A program made the translations under genes and the position numbers. Of a DNA stretch of 5,215 bases, positions 1 through 5,215 are shown piece after piece. The DNA comes from Acidobacteriota bacterium. GTDB lineage: Bacteria; Acidobacteriota; Thermoanaerobaculia; UBA5066. Each line of letters starts with the position of its first letter. The stretch's first letter is position 1. The stretch covers positions 1-5,215 of the forward strand of contig JAEUQS010000110.1 of the NCBI GenBank assembly GCA_016789625.1, given 5' to 3'. The notes beneath the pieces were generated by a model, which had not been told where the DNA came from, did not search any database, and was given only the letters and a program-made list of their open reading frames with translations.

Positions 1-534
1 GACATCCGCGGCTTCACGCCGATGAGCGAGAAGGCCGAGCCGGAGACGGTCGTCGAGGTGCTCAACGAGCACTTCACCATCATGACCGACGCCATCGTGG
101 AGTTCGGCGGCACGCTCGACAAGTACATCGGCGATTCCGTCATGGCGCTCTTCGGCGCCCCCACGTGCAACCCCGAGACCGATCCGCTCAACGCCGTGAA
201 CGCCGCCATCCTCATGCAGCAGGGCATGAAGGTCGTGAACGACGCGCTCCTCCGCCGCGGGCTGCCGACGATCCAGATCGGCATCGGCATCAACACCGGG
301 CGGGTCATCGTGGGCGAGATCGGCAGCGAGAAGCAGATGAACTACACGGCCATCGGCGATGCCGTGAACCTCGCCGCGCGGCTCGAGGCGAACGCGAAGC
401 CCGGCCAGATCCTGGTGAGCGGCCCGACGTCCCGTCTCTTGCGCGGCGCGTTCGCCCTCAACCCCCTGCCCCCCATCAAGGTGAAGGGCAAGGAGCTGAC
501 GGTCGAGGTCTTCGAGGTGGCTTGGGGCGGTTGA
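1..534 (+). CDS. Class III (IIIb-type) adenylate/guanylate cyclase catalytic domain, 5'-truncated by the window edge
   Basis: This is the C-terminal 177 residues of a class III nucleotide cyclase, which makes cyclic AMP (less likely cGMP) from the nucleoside triphosphate. The reading frame is open from base 1, and the first visible residues are the DIRGFT motif, whose Asp (residue 1) is the first metal ligand. DKYIGD (residues 40-45) supplies Lys41, a purine-specifying residue, and Asp45, the second metal ligand. TAIGDAVNLAARLE (116-129) supplies Thr116 at the other purine-specifying position, then Asn123 and Arg127, the transition-state-stabilising pair. Lys plus Thr, rather than Lys plus Asp, is the class IIIb pattern and points to adenylate cyclase. 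All catalytic residues in view are intact. The N-terminal part, which in this family usually carries sensor domains (GAF, PAS, FHA, CHASE2, HAMP or membrane helices), lies outside the window, so the input signal is unknown. The internal ATG at 22 falls after the first metal ligand and cannot be the true start. The protein ends soon after the domain, so the cyclase is the C-terminal module. Confidence 0.93.
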   Translation, partial: DIRGFTPMSEKAEPETVVEVLNEHFTIMTDAIVEFGGTLDKYIGDSVMALFGAPTCNPETDPLNAVNAAILMQQGMKVVNDALLRRGLPTIQIGIGINTGRVIVGEIGSEKQMNYTAIGDAVNLAARLEANAKPGQILVSGPTSRLLRGAFALNPLPPIKVKGKELTVEVFEVAWGG

Positions 535-554
535 GGGGCGGCTGAGACCGCCTC
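533..554 (+). terminator. Weak GC-rich hairpin after the cyclase stop codon, possible terminator
   Basis: Directly at the cyclase stop codon, GGCGG (537-541) pairs with CCGCC (548-552) around a 6-base loop. The stem can be extended by one G-T wobble and one G-C pair. No run of T follows, so it does not look like a classical intrinsic terminator, and 5-bp GC stems arise by chance in DNA of this composition. It could still act as a 3'-end hairpin separating the cyclase message from the next gene. Confidence 0.2.
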
Positions 555-561
555 GCGCCCC

Positions 562-567
562 TAGAAT
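562..567 (+). promoter_or_regulatory. TAGAAT -10-like box immediately upstream of the 574 start (possible leaderless promoter)
   Basis: TAGAAT matches the TANNNT/TATAAT -10 consensus and ends 6 bases before the ATG at 574, so transcription would begin at or next to the A of the start codon. No Shine-Dalgarno sequence lies in the 15 bases before the ATG; the bases between box and start read CCCGGC. That combination is the usual signature of a leaderless message. No convincing -35 hexamer is seen at the normal spacing. This is inference from sequence only. Confidence 0.45.
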
Positions 568-573
568 CCCGGC

Positions 574-1095
574 ATGGACACCCGCACGCAGAACCCGCGC
601 CCCCGGCCCGCCTCGGCGTCCCCGGAGCTCTCCAGCGACGACATCACGGCCGTGGTGCAGGAGGCCAGCCGGCTGCACGGGCAGGAGATCAAGCAGCAGG
701 GCGCCCCGAGCCTCACCCGCGTCGAGGACGCCTTCGCCCTCGCCGAGGAGCTCGGGATCCCCGAGGAGCACGTACGGGCCGCGCTCGCCCGGCGTCAGGA
801 GCAGAAGTCCATCGCCGCCGGCGGGTTCGCGAGACCGCTCCTCTTCGGAGCGGCCGGAGGTTTGGGAACGGCCGTGCTCCTCACCCTGGCGGGCTCGCCC
901 CTTCTGGTCACCGTCCTCGTCGCCGCCGTCGTGGCGGGCGGCATCTTCGGAATCGCCGCCCTCGTGGACCTCATGAAACGGAACCCCCAGAAGTCCGAGG
1001 GCCCGGCCCCGGTCCCGGGTACCTGCCGCGTCTGCTTCCGGCCCGCGCACACCCCGCAGTCGACGTTCTGCGAGGAGCACCGCTACAAGGCCTGA
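574..1095 (+). CDS. Hypothetical two-helix membrane protein with C-terminal CxxC-CxxH putative zinc site
   Basis: I do not recognise a named family for this 173-residue protein. Residues 1-18 are rich in Pro, Arg and Ser and probably disordered. Residues 19-78 look helical and charged. Within them the stretch around AEELGIPEEHVRAALA (57-72) resembles the small helical module seen at the N-terminus of many uncharacterised bacterial membrane proteins. Two hydrophobic segments follow (about 88-107 and 109-131), split by a Gly-Ser-Pro turn, giving a helical hairpin in the membrane. LMKRNPQK (133-140) is a basic flank, which by the positive-inside rule puts both ends in the cytoplasm. The C-terminus holds Cys151, Cys154, Cys166 and His169 (CxxC-x11-CxxH), a plausible single zinc-binding knuckle. 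The start has no Shine-Dalgarno sequence but a close -10-like box. It lies 39 bases after the cyclase and ends 7 bases from the convergent terC stop. GC-rich third positions support real coding. Existence is well supported; function is unknown. Confidence 0.8.
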   Translation: MDTRTQNPRPRPASASPELSSDDITAVVQEASRLHGQEIKQQGAPSLTRVEDAFALAEELGIPEEHVRAALARRQEQKSIAAGGFARPLLFGAAGGLGTAVLLTLAGSPLLVTVLVAAVVAGGIFGIAALVDLMKRNPQKSEGPAPVPGTCRVCFRPAHTPQSTFCEEHRYKA

Positions 1096-1102
1096 CGTAG
1101 CG

Positions 1103-1867
1103 TTACATCCTCGCGCCGGGTCCCTCCGAGGTGTAGGGCTCGCGGAGCTGAACCGGGGCCACCTTCGGGCCCTTGCGCAGCTTCATGTTGAGCATCTCGA
1201 CGAACACCGAGAACGCGATCGCGAAGTAGACGTAGCCCTTCTCGACGTGGGAGCCGAAGCCCTCCATGACGAGCGTCGCGCCGATGAGGATGAGGAACGA
1301 GAGCGCGAGCATCTTCACGGTCGGGTGCTTGCTCACGAACGCGCCGACGGGGTTCGCGAAGAACATCATCGCGCCCACCGAAGCCACCACGGCCGCGATC
1401 ATGACCTGCAGATTGTTCACCATGCCCACGGCCGTGATCACGCTGTCGAGCGAGAACACGAGGTCGAGGAGCAGGATCTGCATGAGGATGCCGATCACGG
1501 AGCTGGGCGCCTTGGCCGAGGCCTCCCCTTCAACACCCTCGAGCTTGTGGTGGATCTCGAACGTGCTCTTGGCGAGGAGGAACAGCCCTCCGATGATGAG
1601 GATGAGGTCCCGTCCGGAGACCCCGTGGCCGAAGACCGCGAAGAGCGGGTTCGTGAGCTTGACGATGAAAGAGAGCGAGAACAGCAGGCCGATCCTCATG
1701 AACATGGCGAGGAAGAGGCCGACGCGGACGATCTTCTTGCGCTCGCCCTCGGGGACCTTCTCGGCCAGGATCGTGATGAAGATGATGTTGTCGATCCCGA
1801 GCACCAGCTCGAGAGCGAAAAGAGTCAAGAACGCGATCCAGAGCTGCGGATCGGACATCCAGGCCAT
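1103..1867 (-). CDS. TerC family integral membrane protein, YgdQ-like (probable metal-ion transporter)
   Basis: This 254-residue protein is a complete TerC-family membrane protein and closely resembles E. coli YgdQ in length and motif order. About seven hydrophobic segments are visible (near 8-33, 46-69, 86-103, 122-147, 153-172, 184-203 and 211-228). The two family signature repeats are intact: ELVLGIDNIIF (20-30, with Glu20, Asp26 and Asn27) and LDLVFSLDSVITAVG (134-148, with Asp135 and Asp141). These acidic in-membrane residues are thought to coordinate the metal. KHPTVKMLALSFLILIG (180-196) is also typical of the YgdQ branch. Characterised TerC proteins such as Alx (E. coli) and YkoY/YceF (Bacillus) handle Mn2+, so Mn2+ efflux or supply of metal to secreted proteins is the best guess; the substrate here is an inference. 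The start at 1867 is supported by GGAGG 5 bases upstream; a second Met at residue 4 is less well spaced. It follows the P450 by 39 bases and is probably co-transcribed with it. Confidence 0.93.
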   Translation of the reverse strand: MAWMSDPQLWIAFLTLFALELVLGIDNIIFITILAEKVPEGERKKIVRVGLFLAMFMRIGLLFSLSFIVKLTNPLFAVFGHGVSGRDLILIIGGLFLLAKSTFEIHHKLEGVEGEASAKAPSSVIGILMQILLLDLVFSLDSVITAVGMVNNLQVMIAAVVASVGAMMFFANPVGAFVSKHPTVKMLALSFLILIGATLVMEGFGSHVEKGYVYFAIAFSVFVEMLNMKLRKGPKVAPVQLREPYTSEGPGARM

Positions 1868-1871
1868 GCGG

Positions 1872-1897
1872 TCCTCCGTTTTTTCGAGTTCGGAGGA
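1872..1897 (-). promoter_or_regulatory. Inverted repeat that would sequester the terC Shine-Dalgarno sequence
   Basis: Read on the - strand, TCCTCCG (1897-1891) and CGGAGGA (1878-1872) form a perfect 7-bp stem around a 12-base A-rich loop (1890-1879). The 3' arm contains the whole GGAGG ribosome binding site (1877-1873) of terC, and the 5' arm is an anti-Shine-Dalgarno-like sequence. In the message this hairpin would hide the terC ribosome binding site. The 5' arm begins 9 bases after the P450 stop codon, so a ribosome finishing the P450 could open the stem, which would give translational coupling. The repeat is seen directly; the regulatory role is inferred. Confidence 0.5.
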
Positions 1898-1906
1898 TGG
1901 TAACCG

Positions 1907-3304
1907 CTAGAGAGCCGCCGGCATTCCCGGGAGAGCCGGGGTGACTGCAGTGACGACCACCCGGAAGCCCCCTCTCGGCCGGAGCGTGATCGAGGGCTGG
2001 GGCGTGAGGTCCTGCCCCGGGATCGCCACGAAGCGGGCCTTCGACAGGAGCGTCCGGAGAATCGTCTTCAGCTCCAGGGCGGCAAACCCCGCGCCGATGC
2101 AGGAGCGCGGCCCGGCGCCGAACGGGAAGTAGGCCATCCTGGGCAGGCCCTGAGCCTCGCCCGTCTGCCAGCGTTCGGGCCGGAACGCGAGGGGATCCGC
2201 GAAGAAGCCGGCATTTCGCTGGGCGACCCAGGGGCTCAGGATCACCGACGTCCCCTTCGCGGCCCTGAAGCCCCCGATCGCGACGTCCTCGGCCGCCACC
2301 CGGCCGACCGCCCATGCGGGGGGATAGAGGCGCAGGGACTCCTTCACCACCGCGTCGAGGTAGGGAAGAGCGTGCGTGTCGCCGGAGAAACCCGCGAGCT
2401 CCCGCGCGAGACGGCGCTCCACGACGGGGTTCTCCGCGAGGAGCGCGAGCGTCCACACGAGAGACAGCGCGGTGGTCTCGTGGCCCGCCAGGAAGAGCGT
2501 CATCACCTCGTCGCGCACCTGGGCGTCGGGCATGCCCTCGCCGTCCTCGTCGCGGGAGGCGAGGAGCATCGAGAGGAGATCGCCCCGGTCCTCTCCCGAA
2601 GCCTTCCGCGACGCGATGACGCCGGCGATCACGGTGTCGAGCGTGCGGAGCGACCGGCGGAGCTCGAGGCCGGCGGGGAACGGCAGCCGCAGGAGCGCGA
2701 ACCTGCGCGCGGGATTGAGGAGCTTCGGAAACTCCCGGATCGCGACGGCCAGCGCGTCGCCCACGCTCTTCGCCTCCTTCGAGACGTCGGCGTCGAAGAG
2801 GCACTTCGCGACGATCTCGAGCGTCAGGCGCATGAGATCGCGGTGGAGGTCCCGCGTCTCCCCCGCCCGCAGACCCTCGACGAAGCGGGTCGTGAAGTCC
2901 GCCATGACGCGCTCGTAGGCGGCGAGCCGCTGGTGGTGGAACGCCGGAGCGACGAGCTTTCTCTGGCGCCGCCACTTCTCTCCCTCGCTCGTGAGGAGGC
3001 CGTCTCCGAAAATGGGCCGGCCCACCTGCAGCCCGCGTCCCTTCACGAAGTGCCGGGCCTTCGACACGAGCACCTCCTCCGCGGCGGCGGGATCCGTCAC
3101 GAGCCACACGGGAACCTGGAACACCGAGAACCGCGCGATCCCGCCGTAGCTCTCGGAGAGCCCGGTGAAGAAGCCCAGAGGATCCCGGCGCAGCGAAGGC
3201 AGGCTCCCCAGGAACGGCACGCCCCGCGGCCCCGGAGGCTCCGGCGAGAAGCGCGTCTTCGGGAACGGAATTTCCTGGGACGAGATCGAGAGGGCGTTGG
3301 CCAT
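1907..3304 (-). CDS. Cytochrome P450 monooxygenase, soluble bacterial type
   Basis: This 465-residue protein is a full-length haem-thiolate monooxygenase, which inserts one oxygen atom from O2 into an organic substrate using electrons from a partner reductase. The family landmarks appear in order: a proline-rich entry (PEPPGPRGVPFLG, 21-33), the C-helix WRRQR (111-115, WxxxR haem propionate contact), the I-helix AGHETT (273-278, with the acid-alcohol proton-relay pair Glu276-Thr277), the K-helix ExxR (Glu322-Arg325), PERW (376-379, Arg378 completing the ERR triad), and the haem loop FGAGPRSCIG (395-404) with Cys402 as the iron ligand. There is no N-terminal membrane anchor or signal peptide and no fused reductase, so a separate ferredoxin or flavoprotein must supply electrons; none is encoded here. 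The haem loop and I-helix resemble the fatty-acid/terpene-type bacterial and CYP4-like clans, but the substrate cannot be read from the sequence. The start at 3304 is set by GGAGG 6 bases upstream; the frame stays open further upstream but only as antisense of hom. It is divergent from hom (73-base gap) and upstream of terC. Confidence 0.96.
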   Translation of the reverse strand: MANALSISSQEIPFPKTRFSPEPPGPRGVPFLGSLPSLRRDPLGFFTGLSESYGGIARFSVFQVPVWLVTDPAAAEEVLVSKARHFVKGRGLQVGRPIFGDGLLTSEGEKWRRQRKLVAPAFHHQRLAAYERVMADFTTRFVEGLRAGETRDLHRDLMRLTLEIVAKCLFDADVSKEAKSVGDALAVAIREFPKLLNPARRFALLRLPFPAGLELRRSLRTLDTVIAGVIASRKASGEDRGDLLSMLLASRDEDGEGMPDAQVRDEVMTLFLAGHETTALSLVWTLALLAENPVVERRLARELAGFSGDTHALPYLDAVVKESLRLYPPAWAVGRVAAEDVAIGGFRAAKGTSVILSPWVAQRNAGFFADPLAFRPERWQTGEAQGLPRMAYFPFGAGPRSCIGAGFAALELKTILRTLLSKARFVAIPGQDLTPQPSITLRPRGGFRVVVTAVTPALPGMPAAL

Positions 3305-3305
3305 G

Positions 3306-3323
3306 GCGGTCCTCCGCGAAGGA
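3306..3323 (-). promoter_or_regulatory. Ribosome binding site of the P450 gene
   Basis: On the - strand GGAGG (3315-3311) lies 6 bases before the ATG at 3304, a textbook Shine-Dalgarno sequence that decides this start against longer in-frame readings. The 11 bases CGGAGGACCGC (3316-3306) are identical to those in front of terC (1878-1868). A short stem is possible here too: TCCTT (3323-3319) against GAGGA (3314-3310), four Watson-Crick pairs plus a G-U, around CGCG. It is much weaker than the terC hairpin and may be chance. Confidence 0.7.
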
Positions 3324-3361
3324 AGACGCGGCGCGGCCCCTCGGCCGTTACGCCCGGCTGG

Positions 3362-3367
3362 TAAATT
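3362..3367 (+). promoter_or_regulatory. TAAATT -10-like box just upstream of hom
   Basis: TAAATT is an AT-rich island in a very GC-rich intergenic region and fits the TANNNT -10 pattern. It ends 10 bases before the hom ATG at 3378, so the transcript leader would be at most a few bases. The bases between (CCGCCGCCTC) contain no Shine-Dalgarno sequence. This suggests near-leaderless initiation of hom. No clear -35 hexamer is seen. A promoter for the divergent P450 should lie in the same 73-base gap, but I could not identify it. Confidence 0.4.
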
Positions 3368-3377
3368 CCGCCGCCTC

Positions 3378-4682
3378 ATGACGAACCCGAACCGCCTCCG
3401 CATCGGCCTCCTCGGCTTCGGCACCGTGGGCCAGGCCTTCACGCGCCTCGTTCTCAAGGAGAGGGGCCGCCTCCTGCGCGACCACGCTCTCGATCTCGAA
3501 GTGGTCGCCATCGGCAACCGCCGCATCGACGAGAAGCGCGCCGGCTGGGCCGGCGAAGGAGTGCGCTTCACCGACGACCTCGCATCGGTCGCGACCGATC
3601 CCGGCGTGGATCTCGTCGTCGAGCTCCTGGGCGGCCTCGAGCCCGCGCGCTCGCTCCAGACGGCGGCGCTCTCCGCCGGGAAGCCCGTCGTCACCGCGAA
3701 CAAGATGCTGTTCGCCCACCACGGCGAGGAGCTCGCGGCCCTGGCGCGGGAGAAGGGCGTGTCCCTCGGCCTCGAGGCCGCGGTCGCGGGCGGCATCCCC
3801 ATCCTCCGCGCGCTCCGGGAGAGCTTTGCCGCCGACACGCTGACCTCCGTTTCCGGGATCCTCAACGGCACGAGCAACTTCATCCTCACGACCATGGAGG
3901 CGACGGGCCGCTCCTACGCGGACGTCCTCGCCGAGGCGCAGCGCCTGGGCTACGCCGAGGCCGATCCCGCGAGCGACGTGGAGGGGAACGACGCGGCCTA
4001 CAAGCTCGCGCTCCTCGCCCGCATGGCGTTCGGCACGAGCGTCCCGGTCTCGGCCGTCCGCTGCTCCGGCATCACGCACCTTCTGCCCTGCGACTTCGAG
4101 TACGCCCGGATGCTCGAGCGCACGCCGCGCCAGCTCGCCGTCGCTCGGCGGGTGGGTGTCGACGGCGCTCTGGCGCTCTCCGTTTCCACGCACCTCGTCT
4201 CGCAGCGGTCGCTCCTCGCGAAGATCGAGGGGCCGTTCAACGCCGTGGCCGTCGAAGGCGAGACGGGCGGCACGTTCGTGCTCTCGGGCCGCGGCGCGGG
4301 CGGCGGCCCCACGGCGACGGCCGTCCTCTCCGACGTGATCGAGATCGCCCGGAGCGGCGCGCGTCCCGGCGTACCCCCGCTCGGCGTCCACGCGTTCGCG
4401 CCGTTCACCGCGGCGTCGCCCGCGGCTTCCGTTTCGGCGGTCGCGCTCCGCTTCGTGGTGAAAGACGCGCCCGGCATCATCGCGTCGATCAGCCGCATCC
4501 TCGCGGAGAACGAGATCAACATCGACGCCGTGTTCCAGACTCGCGGAGAGGACAAGGCCGCCCTGCCGTTCGTGGTCACGCTGGAGCCGGTCGCCGGAGA
4601 CGGCCTCGCCCGCGCTCTCGAGGCTCTCGCCGCGCTCCCCTTCCACCAGAAGCCACCCGTCGCGTTCCCGCTCACGGACTGA
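3378..4682 (+). CDS. hom: Homoserine dehydrogenase with C-terminal ACT domain
   Basis: This 434-residue protein reduces L-aspartate 4-semialdehyde to L-homoserine with NAD(P)H, the branch step leading to threonine, methionine and isoleucine, in the cytoplasm. The N-terminal Rossmann fold carries GFGTVG (13-18). TANKMLFAHHG (106-116) places Lys109 where the catalytic lysine of yeast Hom6 lies. EAAVAGGIPIL (133-143), GILNGTSNFILTTM (160-173) and GYAEADPASDVEGNDAAYK (191-209) are the family signatures; Glu194, Asp205 and Lys209 correspond to the yeast catalytic and substrate-binding Glu208, Asp219 and Lys223. Residues from about 356 to the end form an ACT domain (VKDAPGIIASISRILAENEI begins near 361), usual in monofunctional bacterial Hom of this length and linked to feedback by threonine. 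No aspartokinase is fused. The start at 3378 matches the family N-terminus; an ATG at 3165 in the same frame would add 71 residues of P450 antisense and is rejected. There is no Shine-Dalgarno sequence. thrC and thrB are not beside it here; the next gene is a methyltransferase. Confidence 0.97.
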   Translation: MTNPNRLRIGLLGFGTVGQAFTRLVLKERGRLLRDHALDLEVVAIGNRRIDEKRAGWAGEGVRFTDDLASVATDPGVDLVVELLGGLEPARSLQTAALSAGKPVVTANKMLFAHHGEELAALAREKGVSLGLEAAVAGGIPILRALRESFAADTLTSVSGILNGTSNFILTTMEATGRSYADVLAEAQRLGYAEADPASDVEGNDAAYKLALLARMAFGTSVPVSAVRCSGITHLLPCDFEYARMLERTPRQLAVARRVGVDGALALSVSTHLVSQRSLLAKIEGPFNAVAVEGETGGTFVLSGRGAGGGPTATAVLSDVIEIARSGARPGVPPLGVHAFAPFTAASPAASVSAVALRFVVKDAPGIIASISRILAENEINIDAVFQTRGEDKAALPFVVTLEPVAGDGLARALEALAALPFHQKPPVAFPLTD

Positions 4683-4685
4683 GGC

Positions 4686-5215
4686 GTGAGAGACGAGGAG
4701 GGCGAGGACGCCCGATTCCACGGCTGGCTGCGCCCCGGTCCCCGGCCTCCCGGAGGCCTCGCGCCCGAGCCGGGCGAGACGCTGGACTACCACTGCGGGT
4801 ACTTCAAGATCTTCCAGGAGGTCAAGGGCCACCGCTACTCGACCGACGACCTCCTCACGGCGTTCTACGGCACGCTCTGGGCGCCCCGCGCCGAGCGGAT
4901 CCTGGATCTGGGCTCGGGCATCGGCTCGGTGGCTCTCGCGGCGGCCTGGCGGCTCCCGGGCGCGACCCTCGTCACGCTGGAGGCCCAGGAGCGGAGCGTG
5001 CGCCTCGCGCGGAAAACGGTGGCCTACAACGGGCTCGAAAACCGATATCGGATTCTTCAGGGCGACCTGCGGGACGCGTCCCTCCTCGAGAAGGAGCCGG
5101 GCTTCGACCTCGTGCTGGGCTCGCCGCCCTACTTCCCCGCGGGCACGGCGATTCCGGCCGTGCACCCTCAGGCCGTGCCCGCCCGCATGGAGATGCGCGG
5201 CGACGTGCGCGACTA
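4686..5215 (+). CDS. TrmN6/YfiC-like SAM-dependent methyltransferase, 3'-truncated by the window edge
   Basis: This frame gives 176 residues and runs off the right edge. It is a class I Rossmann methyltransferase most like tRNA1(Val) adenine-37 N6-methyltransferases (TrmN6/YfiC). GYFKIFQEVKGHRYSTDDLL (38-57) is the N-terminal element typical of that group, equivalent to the E. coli stretch ending in GTDGILLG. ILDLGSGIGSVALAAA (72-87) is SAM-binding motif I, Glu99 is the motif II acid that should hold the ribose, GD (126-127) is motif III, and SPPYF (146-150) is motif IV, the catalytic (N/D)PPY loop with Ser in the first place. The only plausible start is GTG at 4686, 3 bases after and in the same frame as the hom stop. 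GAGG (4681-4684) overlapping that stop is too close to be a good ribosome site, so translation probably depends on coupling to hom. The missing C-terminus would settle the substrate; a protein-glutamine or other N-methyltransferase is the main alternative. Confidence 0.85.
   Translation, partial: MRDEEGEDARFHGWLRPGPRPPGGLAPEPGETLDYHCGYFKIFQEVKGHRYSTDDLLTAFYGTLWAPRAERILDLGSGIGSVALAAAWRLPGATLVTLEAQERSVRLARKTVAYNGLENRYRILQGDLRDASLLEKEPGFDLVLGSPPYFPAGTAIPAVHPQAVPARMEMRGDVRD

Noticed and set aside
531..536. TTGAGG as a -35 box for the TAGAAT at 562
   Set aside because: The spacing of 25 bases is much longer than the usual 16-18, so it is not credible as a paired element.
1093..1105. A bidirectional terminator between the convergent genes ending at 1095 and 1103
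   Set aside because: Only 7 bases separate the stops, and no stem with a T run is visible there, so any termination must occur inside the opposing genes.
1868..1906. A yybP-ykoY manganese riboswitch upstream of terC
   Set aside because: The gap is 39 bases, far shorter than the aptamer, and the expected paired internal-loop motifs are not visible. Only a simple hairpin is present.
1530..3107. A 525-codon open frame on the - strand overlapping the P450 and terC in another frame
   Set aside because: The product is Arg/Gly/Pro-rich and motif-free, a frame-shifted shadow of the P450 gene, whose own frame has every family landmark.
3165..3377. An upstream in-frame ATG that would extend hom by 71 residues
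   Set aside because: The extra residues are antisense to the P450 N-terminus, have no similarity to Hom N-termini, and the ATG at 3378 starts just before the Rossmann motif as usual for the family.
3305..3895. An upstream in-frame extension of the P450 by 197 residues
   Set aside because: It is Arg/Ser/Pro-rich antisense of hom. The ATG at 3304 has a good GGAGG site and gives a normal P450 length.
3348..5165. A 605-codon open frame on the - strand, antisense to hom and the methyltransferase
   Set aside because: Its product is a low-complexity run of Arg, Glu, Gly and Ala with no recognisable motif, as expected from the complement of GC-rich codons. The + strand carries two clearly homologous enzymes.

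Overview
The window is a high-G+C stretch of bacterial chromosome, densely coded, with G or C in most third codon positions. It suggests a high-GC Gram-negative-type soil or sediment bacterium such as an Acidobacteriota or myxobacterial/deltaproteobacterial lineage. That placement is a weak inference from composition and gene content, since no rRNA or other marker gene is present. No tRNA, rRNA, CRISPR array, insertion sequence or attachment site was seen, and no gene-free stretch exceeds 75 bases.

There are three transcription blocks. Block 1 (+ strand, 1-1095) holds the C-terminal end of a class III nucleotide cyclase, cut by the left edge, then a 173-residue two-helix membrane protein of unknown function with a C-terminal Cys/His cluster. 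Block 2 (- strand, 3304 down to 1103) holds a complete cytochrome P450 followed 39 bases later by a TerC-family (YgdQ-like) membrane protein. Block 2 runs convergently into block 1 with only 7 bases between stop codons. Block 3 (+ strand, 3378 to the right edge) diverges from the P450. It holds homoserine dehydrogenase (hom, with a C-terminal ACT domain) and, 3 bases after its stop, a TrmN6/YfiC-like SAM-dependent methyltransferase cut by the right edge.

The genes do not form one obvious pathway. They cover cAMP signalling, a P450 oxidation, metal-ion membrane transport, entry into the threonine/methionine branch of aspartate-family synthesis, and probable tRNA modification. I see no new multi-gene system. 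The most interesting signals are at the level of translation initiation. The terC gene has a 7-bp perfect inverted repeat whose 3' arm contains its Shine-Dalgarno sequence, placed just after the P450 stop codon. The P450 and terC start regions are near-identical. The 173-residue protein and hom lack Shine-Dalgarno sequences and instead have TANNNT boxes close to the ATG, as in leaderless or near-leaderless genes.
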